A stretch of DNA of 64,000 bases from Abelmoschus esculentus (lineage: Eukaryota > Streptophyta > Magnoliopsida > Malvales > Malvaceae). Under the pieces are notes generated by a model that saw nothing but the letters and a program-made list of their open reading frames with translations, was not told the DNA's origin and searched no databases. The stretch is taken from assembly GCA_035048815.1 (NCBI GenBank), contig JAUCBN010000042.1, forward strand, positions 2,108,001 through 2,172,000, in the 5' to 3' direction. Position numbers and translations under genes: made by a program. Of this stretch, positions 22,811 to 35,000 are shown piece by piece; the first letter of the stretch is position 1; every line of letters begins with the position of its first letter.

Positions 22811-25500
22811 TATGCCAACTCGAAACCATAGTACTCTCAATGGCAAGCTGCCAAGGAAGATAATTCAAAGCAAGTCAAGTTGACAAGTTGCAGGTATAAA
22901 AGGGTCAATCACAATTCCCATTAACAAAAAGTTTATTCTTCAATACCATATACTAAAGGACATGGAAATTAACTGCAAGAAATTCAAGCCTTGTCCTCAG
23001 TCATAGAATATGGGCAAAAGCTCCTAAAGGAAGCAAGAAACAATCTGGACCATTCAAGCAAACTTGAGATGCTCAAGGGGATTGCCATAAGGAAATATCC
23101 GTTCAGAATTACGTGAATATTTCAGGGAAAAGGAAATATTATTATTTTAGGAGAAGTTGGTATTTTACTAGGAGTGAGTTTATTATTGGAAGTGTATTAT
23201 TAGTATTAAGTTCCTATTTATTTGATATTTTAGAATTCTTCCTTACTTAAACCTATTGAGTGATCTCAATAAGGGAACCTTGTTATCCCTAGTAGACTCG
23301 GGTTCGAGCAGCTTATACCATGGAGAATGGCTTACTTATTAGGTCATGTAACTTTTTCTGTGATGTTCTTGAAAGATAAGAAATCTACTCAAACTGGATA
23401 CAGATATGGCGAGACCAACAGTGTTGGTGTCCAATTTAAATGGCCTTTGACAATTTCTTTTCTCAGTGCTCATAAGGGTCATCTCTTGTGGAACTCAGTG
23501 GAAGTACTATCATGAAGCACAAATCCAATCCCATAGGGGAGTTCTTGGATTAAGTTGTTAAAGCAATTCCGAAACAAGAATTCTCTGGTTGTCTGAGATC
23601 ATCACTCACTATCAAGAACACTTTTACCAGGACACTTTCTCTTCTACCAGGGAAGCAGGACTTGTCAGCCTCATAAACTTTGTTTTACTAGGACTGTTAA
23701 TTCTTATCTGTTCACTTATTAATTCTCATCTGAACTCTTAGTAATGGTCCGATTATAATAAGCAACATGAATTCAGAAGATGGTATTAACTTAGCTGTGA
23801 AAAGGTTGAAAGTTGAAACATCCATATATCATTTCCCATGGATGCTAACCTCTTCATTAGGAACAGGAATTTCAAATTTGAACAACAGCTTTGTTCTATA
23901 TGATTTATATGGCAATAAAATAGTACAAATTCATCTTCAAGCCCTTCACTTTACCAACACCACCTCTGTTTGGACCAATCTTTTTCGGCTAAAGTAAGTA
24001 TTATGAGACATCGTTGAGAAAGAAAATAGCTTAGTGGTCAAAACTTCTCCATTAATTAACCAACCATTTTGTAACAATTAAATTGTTCAATGACCATTTT
24101 GTAACAATTTCATTAGTCAATGATCATTTTGTATCAATTAAATAGTTCAATTATCATTTTGTAACATTTACAAAATTCAATGACAATTTTGTAACAACTA
24201 GTATATTACTTACTCAATCAACCCGTAGTTAGGTTTTTAATACACATAACGATTCAATGTTCATTTTATAACAAAATCCAAAGTTTAATACACAATTTGT
24301 ACCTTTTAAAAGTTCAGCAATCAAAATTAACATTTTATGATAGTTTAATGATCATTTACCCTAAATAAATCACTCCAAACTAAGCTATATATTCTCATTT
24401 AAGATTCTAACTACCAAGCAATGCAATTTTGGAACTCCTTTTCTTTATCATCATGGTAAATTTCCTTGTTTGAAAGACTGAATTTATGTTGCCAGCCCTT
24501 ATTTTATGTACTTCAATCTAAGATGGAACATGACATGATTCTACGGCTGATGGGAGTAGTTCTTGTTTCTGGTTATTTCTGCATTAAACCACCTTTTCTT
24601 TTCAGAGTTCTTGTACACAACAGGGGATTTTCTGCATTTGTGACTTTTACTGTTCTTGATGGGAGTAGTTTATGTTGCCACTAAGCCTTCATTTTACTGT
24701 TCTTGAACACAATAGAATTCGTCTCTCTCTTTTCTGAAAATAAAAATGAACATAAAACACATCGGTCAGCTGTTGCAAATAAATAAAGTGTTGCAGAAGA
24801 AATTAGTGTTTCGAAATGTCTGGCCCCAAGCCGTTTATAACGCTCACTGCTTACCTGGAACTCAGAACTGATAGAAATTGACAAGAAAATTAACTGGTCA
24901 TGTGTTTTCATGTTCTCACATTACCATTTTTGTCACCTTTTTTCATGTATAGGTTTTGAGGAGGTTGTCCATTTACAGCTAAAACAAAGATTTCGAGGAA
25001 GCTTCTAAATAGCTATCAAGTCGAGTTTTGACATTTTACAAGAGTCTTTGAACATATCAGCTACCCATATCACTGAAAAGAACATTTCTTTGTTCTTCCA
25101 TTGTTGTGTTAGATTGTGCTTAGACTTTAAATTATCATTAATTATATTAACCATAACAATGAAAACAACAACCATATAATCTTGGATTTCAGCTTGTTAT
25201 AGTATCATATTCAGTATTACAAAGTTTTGAAGTAACCATGTGGTGAAGCTTTCTTCAGATGTTGCCTTCTGGTCTTTTGCTTTTTCCTTTTTGTTGGTTT
25301 AATGGTGGTTTGTTCTTTGCCTGTAAATATAAAAGAAACCTAATCATGGGGCCAATCTTATCAGTGATTAGTCAATGTCAATCTTCCAACTCTTCCATTT
25401 GTAGGTTTAAAACAAGTTGCCGATCCCTCTTATCTTCTTGTCCCGTCTTCAACAACTGCATCATAGAACAATAAACGACACCCAAAACAAAATAAAAACA
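22811..25500. other. Gene-free region between GH3.9 and the RALF relic
   Basis: About 2.7 kb without a supported gene. Open frames at 23327-23515, 23767-23997 and 24466-24684 have no recognised domains. The phrase TATGTTGCCA with a downstream TTCATTTTA/CTTATTTTA word occurs twice near 24485 and 24670, and GATGGGAGTAGTT occurs twice near 24550 and 24657, so a short segment seems duplicated. A degenerate tandem repeat lies at 24067-24210. Confidence 0.5.
24067..24210 (+). repeat. Degenerate ~36-bp tandem repeat
   Basis: At least four diverged copies of a unit resembling CCATTTTGTAACAATTxAAT followed by xGTTCAATGA. Copies drift in length and sequence. Confidence 0.6.
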
Positions 25501-25511
25501 TCAACAACATC

Positions 25512-25803
25512 ATTGCTAATTCCTCTGGTTTTCCCCTGACTGTTCCGTTGGTCCTTTTGTCCTTGATCATTGCCCTGTCAACGGTCAACGCAAGTGGTGA
25601 GCACCATTTGAGCTGGATACCGACCAAGTCCGGCTGCCAGGGCTCGATGGGTGAATGCATGGCTGAGGATGAGCTATGGTGCTCCCCAGAGGAACACCGT
25701 CTCATGCTCGCAAAGGGGTGCATCCTACTATAACTGTCAACCAGGAGAACAAGCTAACCCTTACAATCGAGGCTGCAGTGCCATTACTCGTTGCCAGGGT
25801 TAA
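25512..25803 (+). pseudogene. Broken RALF (rapid alkalinization factor) peptide gene
   Basis: RALFs are secreted cysteine-rich peptides sensed by FERONIA-type receptor kinases. Recognised in order: a hydrophobic signal segment (LVLLSLIIALSTVNA), the propeptide word HHLSWIPTKSGCQGS, then GECMAEDE, and in another frame the mature C-terminus SYGAPQRNTVSCSQRGASYYN to ANPYNRGCSAITRC with its four conserved cysteines and the TAA at 25801-25803. Between AEDE and SYGA, the stretch that normally holds EMDSEINRRIL and the RRxL subtilase (S1P) cleavage site is missing, and the join near 25670 is out of frame. The position where family members start with MANSSGF reads ATT at 25512, so the start codon also seems lost. 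No YISY box precedes SYGA. I read it as a pseudogene; a sequence error would not remove ~20 codons. Confidence 0.8.
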
Positions 25804-25879
25804 GGTTTTTCTCCCTCTTTTTAAGTTCTTTTAGTGTCACTGGTTTTTCTCCCTCTTTTTAAGTTCTTTTAGTGTCACT
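25804..25879 (+). repeat. 38-bp tandem duplication after the RALF stop
   Basis: Two perfect copies of a 38-bp unit (starts GGTTTTTCTCCCTC, ends TTTTAGTGTCACT) directly follow the stop codon of the RALF relic. Confidence 0.85.
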
Positions 25880-25899
25880 GGTTTATCTACTTTTGTTGT

Positions 25900-26420
25900 C
25901 GAAGAGGTTCCGTATCATCCTCTAATTTGATGTTTGGAATTTTACCTTCAAGTTTAAATAAAATGGAGGAACATGTACTCTTCTAACAAGCTTGGAATTC
26001 AGATCATAACCTACCTTCTGATTGATGCTATCTGGAATGTTATTCACCATTCATTGTGACAACATATAATTATGTCCGGTTCTGAAGTACTTCCCAATTC
26101 CCAGAAAGTACTTCTGGATGAAATACAAGTTAAGAATGTTGTCTTCATAAAGCATCCAAGTACTAAAATCTGGGATTTTAGAGCAGAAATGTTAACAACA
26201 AGCCACCTCATTTCATTAATTCCCTCTATAAATTGACAAATAGGCAGTACAGTATCTACTGGTGCTAAAAGCAGATAACTGTTTAATCCCATTTCACATA
26301 AGAAATACTTAATACAAATAAAACAGGGAGAAAAAGGGCACACTCTGTAATATCCCCGGTCTCTACATCACCAAATCACAATCATAACCATAACCAACTG
26401 TTAAAAACACTTTGTGGCCG
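25900..26420. other. Spacer between the RALF relic and HSBP
   Basis: No gene seen. The right part should contain the HSBP 3'UTR (minus strand). An open frame at 26044-26343 (minus) has no family match. Confidence 0.45.
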
Positions 26421-26424
26421 AGTT

Positions 26425-27925
26425 TTATGCTGAGCCTTCCTCTTTCTTTTCGTCACCCGACTTTTGGTTTGCTGGGGGTAATGGGGATGGGGTGCCCTCC
26501 ACTCCCATCTCAACTTTTAGGTCATTGATGCTCTGCTCCAGCTCGTTTATACGGTTTCCCATTTCATCAAGTGCTTTGGAAGTTAAGTAAATGGCAGATG
26601 TCCCATATTTCGCAATAACACAGAAGTAGAAAACTATTTCCATTCTAAGAAACTATCTATTTCTAGTTAAAGTATTGCTAGAACAGAGCAAAAACATAAC
26701 AAAGTTATAGCTTGTTCAAATCTGGTCAGTTCAAGGCTTCATTCACGGTCTCATATAGATTTATAGCCTTATAGACTATATTTCCCTATATTCCAATAAG
26801 TAAACAAAAGGAACTAAAAGCAAATATTGCTTTAGGCTCAAGAATGAAGTGAAAAAAAGATAAATTCGTGTGAACTTTTACTACTACTTCATCTATGAAG
26901 CAGCTCGGCGACATTTGCTGCTATCTCGGGAAAAAATGAAAACACTTCAATGAAAATTAAGAGCAAGTGAAAAGGATATTCTTTGTGATAATAGAATCCG
27001 ACATTGTTTGAAACCTAGATTGCTGCAACAAACTATTTGTCAATAACAGTGAAATTACTCCAACAACCAAGTCCAAATACATAAACTCACCATCTGTTGA
27101 AGAAGATTCTGCACCTGCAAAAGGTAGTCAAAGAAAGCATTAATAAAGATTGGCATGTCAAAAAAACACATCAAATGGTACTGGCAGAACAACAAACATA
27201 AAAGCAGTCATCTTTCATGTTATGAAATGGATTTTATGAACTCACGAAAACAGTCATATCAGAAGTGCTTTGTTTTGAATCCTCAGAGTTATGTCTGTCC
27301 TGCATAGACCACGCCAGCATTAGCATTATGACATGCAAAAAAAAAACACTAATTCAGATTGTTTAACACAAAGCATTTGGCTGATCAAATTGTCAAATAT
27401 CTCAAAACCATAATACCAGGATGAACCAGGGGCCGAAGGAGGCGGTCGACTCCGAAAATTTGAAATTCCTATATGATCTAAAAAATTTCTATTGAAAATC
27501 TATTTTCGCCGCTGTTCCACCCCTAGATTTATAAAGATTTGCCACTAACACAAAATTACTGCACTAAACGTCCACTAGCATTCATAATAATCCTAGAAAA
27601 AGCAAAACTCTAGCACCATCATTGCAAGCACAACCAATTTTAATCAAAAAAAGCTAACTATTTTTATAAAATTAGAAAAAACAAACCAGAGAAGTAAAAT
27701 CATTATTGTTAAAAACCCAGAAAGCTTCACAAGTTGTTAAAAAAGGGGGTCTGGAACAAGTTCAAAAGAACACTCTTTTTGTCAAAACTTCGAGAACCGT
27801 GATTACAATTCTAGATCGTACAATTTCTGGAAAATTATAAGAATTAGAGGAAATGATAGGGAAGGAGATGATCAGCACTAGAATTTAGAAAAATAATTAA
27901 AAAAAAAGTAAATAAACTTTACCAT
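26425..27925 (-). CDS. HSBP: Heat shock factor binding protein with an AT-AC intron
   Basis: HSBP is a small coiled-coil protein that binds trimeric heat shock factors and damps the heat response; it acts in cytosol and nucleus. Five coding exons (minus): 27925-27923, 27299-27246, 27114-27091, 27022-26980, 26570-26425, joining to 89 aa. The core MTVFVQNLLQQMQSRFQTMS and DEMGNRINELEQSINDLK form the heptad coiled coil; the tail ends KKEEGSA. Exon 1 holds only the ATG. The last intron (26979-26571, 409 bp) has no GT-AG option that keeps the family sequence; it begins ATATCCTTTT and ends AC, with TTACTTAAC about a dozen bases before the end. That is a U12 AT-AC intron, and it restores the Ile of ITKIDEMG exactly (A|TT). 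The other three introns are GT-AG. Length and sequence match plant HSBPs (86-90 aa). Confidence 0.88.
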
Positions 27926-27959
27926 TGCTAGGGAGTAGCTTTTCAGTGTTCAGTCGCAC

Positions 27960-30530
27960 CTCAGTTACTAACCGGAGCTTCAATTTGAAACCCCCAGTGA
28001 ATGCTGCTTTGCTTATTTTAAAGATGGATGGTCCCGTTCCTTTTTTATCCCGGCCTATGCCTTTAATTTACGTATATGCCACTATCTCTTCCATTTTTTT
28101 TTCTTTTCTTGAAATACAACAATCACTCCATTATTAGTTTGATTATAAATGGTTTTTTTTAGTTATAATTTAATTATTTATTTTAAAAATTGTGAAAGTT
28201 TTGGGGATAGACACCATAATTTAAGCATACATTAATATTTAAAATAAAATATCTAAAATATTATATATAATAATTTTTTGGTATAATTTATTCGATAGAT
28301 ATAAAAATTTTTTTAATGAGTATAGTTTTAATACCAATTATTGAGTTGATCAGATGATCAAAACGAGAATGAATTGACAATTAAAAATTTTAATAAAAAA
28401 TACAAAAATAAAATAAAATTAAAATTATATTGATATGCATAAAATTATATTAATAATCCGTTATTAGAATGACTAATTTGAACATCAAAATATTTAAAAA
28501 TATAAAAATTAAAAAATATTTTAGTTTAAATAATTATTCATTTGTATATAAATTTAAATAATTAAAAATATATTTATAATTAAAATTTTATTATATCAAA
28601 ATCAAAATATAAATTTAAAACCATATTAAATATTATCCTGATACAAATGTTAAGAATGACAATAATAAAGAATAAATTATATAGCGATGGCATTTTGGTC
28701 ATTGAGAATGTTGATTCGAACCCAATTCGATCGGCAAAGTACACTCAAAATTCAAATCGTTGGGCTCAGTTACAATTGTGTGTTGGGTTTTCCAGCTTTC
28801 GGCCGGGCTGTCCAGGAATGGACCGGACAGGGCCGGCGAAATTTATGTCATCCACATTAGTTTAATAATAAAATTGTATTTTACTAGAATCCAGGGTAAA
28901 TCACTTATCTGCCCACCTAATTATTACCGCATTTATATTTTTCTCCTAATTATATATATTTTAATATTTTAGTCACCAAATATTAAAAACTTAAATAATT
29001 TAACGATTTATTTGGACCGGTGAAATTTGGGGAGTTGGGGTTGTCTTGTAACCATTTAGATCACACTCGAATATTAAATTAAATCACTAAATTTTTATCA
29101 CGATTATAAATAATAATAAATAAATTATAATTATTATGAACCGTTATTTTATACTATAATAATTTTAGACGGTACGAGAGACTTAGATAACAATCAGGAT
29201 TAGGAACCGTATTTAGATAACAATCAGGATCAGGATCAGGATTAGGATCCTATTTATATAGAAATCAATGTGATTCACTGTGTGGACGCTGACACCGCGG
29301 TTATCGAACGACGTCGTTTGAACCTCATCAAGGACATAGTACGGCTTAGCACGTTGGCCGGAAGAAAAATTGGTCGCGAATCTCGACGAAATCTTGCACC
29401 GGAACCGTGAATTTTCGACACCGATGGTGCCACGTAGGACGATTACGGCAGTTACAACGAGGAAGAAAATCGGTGCCTTGCTCCGAGGATCTCTAGATTT
29501 TGAGGTCCCAAGCACCTGTTTATCATCTTTACCTACCTCCTCTTTGCCCAAACAATACGTGATCGAAAAACTGAGAACCTCAGGATTTGGGAATTTCTGA
29601 AAGAGGCTTCAAAGCTTTCGAAAAACACGTTTCTCTGTCATGCAAAATGCCACACGGAGCTGAAGATTGATTTGTTTTCCGACACATATTTTGAAAACAG
29701 TTGTTGGGAGACAGAAGGAGCCGCCGCGAAACGGTGAACAAATTACTTGTTTTGAATTTATGGCCGTAAACCAACCGAATGAGATGTAATATTCGCTCGT
29801 TTAATTTTAATCAAATAAATAAATAAATACAAACATTAATGAATACTAAATTTTTTTGTTCGTGTTCGTATATTAAGAAATGAAGCTTGTTCTTGTTTGT
29901 TTGTTAACATGATAAATCAACACAAATAAATATAAACGAACACAAACAAACATATATATATATCGTTAAATATTCAATATTTTGGATTAGTTTGATTAAT
30001 TCAATTAATTAATTAATTAATTTTAAATTAAATTAATTAATAATTAAAATTAAAAAATATTATTATTAGCTGAATCCTAACGTCATCTAATAGATCTATT
30101 TTATTTTGATTCGGTCAGTTAATTCGGTTTAACCAAACAATAAATACCCCTAAATATATATAAATAAATTTAAATAAACATAATCGAACTGATTACCAAA
30201 CGTTCATAAATATAAATAAATGTTATCTAATCGATTAACCCTTTATTCGTGTTTGTTTATTTAATTAAATGAATAAAATACGAACAAAAAATATATTTAT
30301 ATTCATTCATTTATATTAAACGAATATAAATAAAATTTTCACCGAATAATTCACAAATAATTTACTGAATGTTGGATTCATTTGTAACCCTGTTCAAATC
30401 AATGTATCGAGGAGAGACTTTCTTAATTCCTTTGTCTTATGTGGCAAACATTGCTACCGCTTAATCTTTAGGTGTTGTTTGGTAAGTACCGATAAAGAAA
30501 TACGGCTTCTACTTTTTAGGTAATAATAAT
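27960..30530. other. Gene-free, mostly AT-rich region right of HSBP
   Basis: 28.1-29.2 kb is AT-rich with nothing recognisable. 29.2-29.8 kb is of normal base composition and is listed separately. 29.8-30.4 kb is AT-rich with repeated CGAACACAAACAAACA-type words in both orientations (near 29.87-29.95 and 30.25 kb), which suggests a small inverted-repeat element. Confidence 0.45.
29213..29774 (-). other. Possible gene relic, not identified
   Basis: An open frame on the minus strand (29213-29551) encodes a basic N-terminal stretch followed by a hydrophobic segment (APIFFLVVTAVIVL), like a type II membrane anchor, then runs into a GGATCA-type repeat. It has no ATG start; the only starts are TTG. 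A second frame, 29580-29774, begins with ATG but has no visible link. The base composition is gene-like compared with its flanks. I do not recognise the family. It may be a truncated first exon. Confidence 0.25.
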
Positions 30531-30532
30531 AT

Positions 30533-31875
30533 GGATAAATTATACTGATAGTCCCTGCATTTTAGGATGTTCACAATATAATTATTAAACTTTTAAAATT
30601 TATAGTACAATCAATAAACTTTTTAAAATCGCTCTCATTACGATCAATATCATCAACCGCCATTTTAAAAAAACTTACGTGTTTAGAGGTGAATAAAAAC
30701 TCAACAAAAAAAGATTTTTTAAACTTGATTTTACTTAAAAAAGCTTGACTCGTCTTAATTTAACTTAAAATTTTATAAGTTAAACAAAAAAAAATAGATA
30801 AAATATAAATTATAAAATAAAAACTTAAAATAAATAATTAATAATAATTAATTGATATTTTTTTATGTTTGAGTCTAGTTGATCAATTCATATATACCAC
30901 GTATAAAAACACATGAATAGATATGTATCATATATAAATAAAGATATATTATATAAAGATATATAAATATGCTTAAATTATAATTAATATGCATAATAAC
31001 ATCATAAATAATTATAATTAAATTTATACATAAATTAAAAATTTGAATTAAAATAAAAAATTAAATAAAATTTAAGTCTTAAAATATAACTTATAAACTT
31101 GACTAGCTCAAAAATTTTAACATGGTTTTCTTTGTCGTTGTTTGGTGGCTTCTCTAATTGATTGAGATGATCAACCCTTCTTATTTTCCTAATTTTTATC
31201 AGTTTAATTTCGTTAAAAATATCATAATCTCTTCGATTATCAATTAAATCTCAATTGAAAAGGTAATTTTTAAAATTTTAATTGTTAAATTAATTTAAAA
31301 TTAATTGTGTTATTTTTTAAGCCGAAAAAATATACCGACTATTTTGTTCATCGAAAATTTGACATTTATAACATAAATTTTAGGTTTTTTGTTTTGTTGA
31401 AGAAGATTTTATTGCAGAGGCATATCTTGACAAATGACAAGTTACCTTGAGTTTTTTTTTTTAAAAAAAGAACGAATATTGAATTTTTCAAAACAATTTA
31501 TTAATTTAAAATTTTCTGAAAATTTTAAGAGTTTAAGCAAAATAAAAAAAAAAACAATGAAAATTTTTAAAGAACTTTATATAGAATTAAATAAAAAAAT
31601 TAAATATCAATTTTAATTTAATATAATTTTGTTTATAATAATAATTTTAATTTTTGTTAAAAGAAAAAATAAGATATTTAAAATTTAAAGGATTAAATAT
31701 CATTTTTTAAACATTTAAATTTTCTAATTAAATTACCATTTTTAACAACAACTACCAAAAGTGACCATAATAAAAATATATTAAAAGTTTAATGATCGTA
31801 ATACACGTTTTAAAAAATGTGGTGACTAAAATAAAAAAACAATAAATATTCAGTAACTGCCAGGATAGTTTATCC
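30533..31875. mobile_element. DNA element with terminal inverted repeats
   Basis: The left end reads GGATAAATTATACTGATAGT and the complement of the right end reads GGATAAACTATCCTGGCAGT. The inside is AT-rich and has no transposase frame. Both flanks are TAATAATAAT-type, so a target duplication cannot be separated from low-complexity sequence. About 1.34 kb. Confidence 0.5.
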
Positions 31876-32086
31876 TAATAATAATAATATTAATATATGC
31901 ACACACAGCACGGAGACGTTGATAACTGATATCCCCGCAATCATTCACCTCTTTTCTCTTCCTTTCGGATTCTTTCTCTTCCCTTTTTATTCCTCAATAG
32001 ACCCAAAGATCGTTACTTTTTCGGATCAGAGAAAACCCAGAGTGATTAAACCCTCAAGAATCCCCTTGTTTTAATATAACCAGGCG

Positions 32087-35000
32087 ATGGTTGAAACGCG
32101 GCGGAGCTCTTCCTCTTCCAAACGGCCCCTTTCCTCGTCGGCTACATCGCTTCCTACCTCTAGTAAACGATCCAAGGTCTTACCTTTGTTTTCTCCTTTC
32201 TGATAATCCATTTTTTTTATTCTAGGGTTTTCAATTTGCATGCGCGTAAAAAAATCTCTTTAGATTTGAATCTGGTACTGATTTGTTTTCCCTTTAGGCA
32301 TCTGAGCCGGCGTCGTCTTCCACCAATGGAGCGGTGGTGTCTGAGCCGTTGAACGAAGCTCTAGGTCCGGTGAAGGAATCCGGGTCGGACGTACGGGTAA
32401 CGGAGCTTCGATCTTCTGATCTGCCGGTATCCGATGTGGATAAGGCCGTTGATGTATCTAACCCTGATAAGTCTGTTGATGCTGACGTGGAGAACGTTGT
32501 TTTGGTGTCTCCGCCATCTTTAGGTCTGATCCTCGATTGATTTTTCAATTGGGTTTATGGGACTCTGATTTTTTTTATAGGGTTACGTGTTCTTTTTTTA
32601 TTGGGGTTTTGATGTCTTTACTTCTGGTTGCGTAGGTGAACCTGCTATAGATACGGAGAACGCGAAGGTGGTTGGTGCAGGGTTTTCCGCTCGGGTTAAG
32701 AAGAAGCCGACGAAACATGCTAAATCAAGTTCTAAAGTTCCCTGGGGAAAGCTTCTTTCTCAGTACTCTCAGGTATTTTCTCTGATCTCAGTATTCTAAA
32801 GTTCTGGGTCTTTCTTCTATTAAAGCAAAACCATTAAACAAAAATTATGGGTCACCTCCCCCCCCCCCCCCCCCCAAATAATTGATAACGGCGAAGGATA
32901 TTGAACTTTGGGACCGGGAGTTTTAGATGTCAATGAAATCTCACTGCATAATTTGCGTTGTTCGGTTTTAATCATAGAGTGGAATCTTGGAGTTAAATAA
33001 TAGTATAGGTCAAACTGAAATCCTATTTTATAAGAGACACAAACTCAAATGCATTGGATTTTATTCATCAGAGAAAAGATCTCAAATCATTTATGTGAAT
33101 GGGATGTTAACTTGATGTCCTTAAGAACTTTACCAAACATACTGTTATTTTGTCAATTATGTTTGGGGTTCTGAAAACAGTGGTCTAACCTTGCAGTTTA
33201 TTTGTCTGTAGGTTCATTAGATCCATTGGGAACTCTGTTTATTTATTTTTTCTAGTTCAATGGAAGTTCTTTTTTGAGGAAAATTGTGAATTTGAGAGAG
33301 CAGTTTCAGTTATTGTTAGATTTAATTCTATGGGGAGATTTCTTATTTGTGCATCTTCGGTTGTAAAATCCTCTGTGCAAGATTTTATTGTTACACTTGT
33401 GTAATTGCCGGGAAAACTACTTTTAAGTTGTCTCAGTAAGTTGCTTGCTTTCATAGCGTCTTCTATTTTGGTTTGTCATTTTCATCTCAACAATTGGAAT
33501 GGTGAACCAGACAATTTGTTCTCTCTTTTCTAGCTGAAAAAATTGAAGTAACATTTTCTTTTGCATGGTAAACAGTTGTTTTTGTTTTTGCCTTTTGCCA
33601 TTTGAGTATCTTCCAATTGCGAGTTTCATCATCTTATTGTTTAATCCATTGACTATGTAGTCATGAGGAGGTAATCTTTACTCTTTCTGTTCAAATGCCT
33701 AAGTGTCGATCTTATACATGGCATACCACCAAGTTGCTAGCTATTTTGCCACTTCATATAGGTCTCAATTCTTTATGATAATTTCAAGCGGAACTACTAT
33801 GCTTCCAATTCTTATTAATGTTCAATTTGTCCCCCAGAACCCCCACGTGGTCATGTGTGGCACTATATTCACTGTTGGCCAAAGTCGTCAGTGTAATTTA
33901 TGTCTTAAAGACCCCAATATTAGCACTGTTTTGTGCAAAGTGAAGCACATAGAGGTATGGATCTTTGCAAATCATTTGCTCATAATTTTTCAATTTTCAT
34001 GGGGTTATGAGAGTGATCATTTTCATTTTTCCTAATGCAGAGTGATGGGAGTTCAATTGCATTACTAGAAATTTCAGGAGGAAAAGGCTCTGTTCAGGTT
34101 AATGGGAAGACTTACCGTAAAAATTCTAGTTTAATTCTAAGTGCAGGTGATGAATTGATTTTCACTAGTACAGGGAACCATGCTTATGTATCCTTTTTTT
34201 TTATTGTTGTTACAAATTTTGGTACTCTACGCTCTCAAACGAGAATCTCTTTTGTACCGTCTTCCAGCATTGAGTTTATTTTGATGTATGTTAAATCTTA
34301 GCAACCTTTTAATTTCTTAATGGAAACATAGATTTTTCAGCAGCTCACCACTGATAACTTAGCTGCCCCAGACATACCTTCTTCTTTAAGCGTTTTAGAA
34401 GCTCAGACCTCTCCTATTAAAGGGATTATTGAAGAACGATCAGGTAACCCCTCGGCTGTTGCTGGGGCAGCAACAATATTGGCCCCTTTGTCAGCAAAAG
34501 AGAATTCAGAGATGTCTACCTTACCTTCTTGTTGTGAGGCATCAGACGACCGTGTTCCAGAGGTGGATATGAAGGATAGTGCTAGTAATACTGATCCAGT
34601 AACTGCTTCAAGGGAGAAAATCATTCCTCCTACACTTGATGCAGCCAATGAAAACACTAATCTTGATGAACTTGGATTTGATGATTGTATGGATGTTGAC
34701 AATACAAAGATCCCTGGGGCAAGCTACTCGTTAAGGCCATTTTTGCGTATGCTTGCTGGAGCACATACTGACCTGGGCAGCATTGCTAAAATTCTTGAGG
34801 AGCGAAGGGAACTTAGAGAGACACTTAAGGAACTTGAACCCCCTTCAGCTTTGATGTCAACTAAGCGGCAAGCTTTTAAAGATAGTTTACGGGAAGGCAT
34901 TCTCCATTCGGACAATATAGATGTCTCATTTGAAAATTTTCCATACTATTTGAGGTAAATTTTGTGCTTTTTGCTCTGATATGTGTTTTGCACTTTGGTA

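Noticed and set aside
26425..26643. 72-codon frame starting MEIVFYF as a complete HSBP-like protein
   Set aside because: Its first 24 codons lie in the AT-AC intron; the conserved QSRFQTMSDSIITK exon is found further right and joins exactly at the U12 sites.
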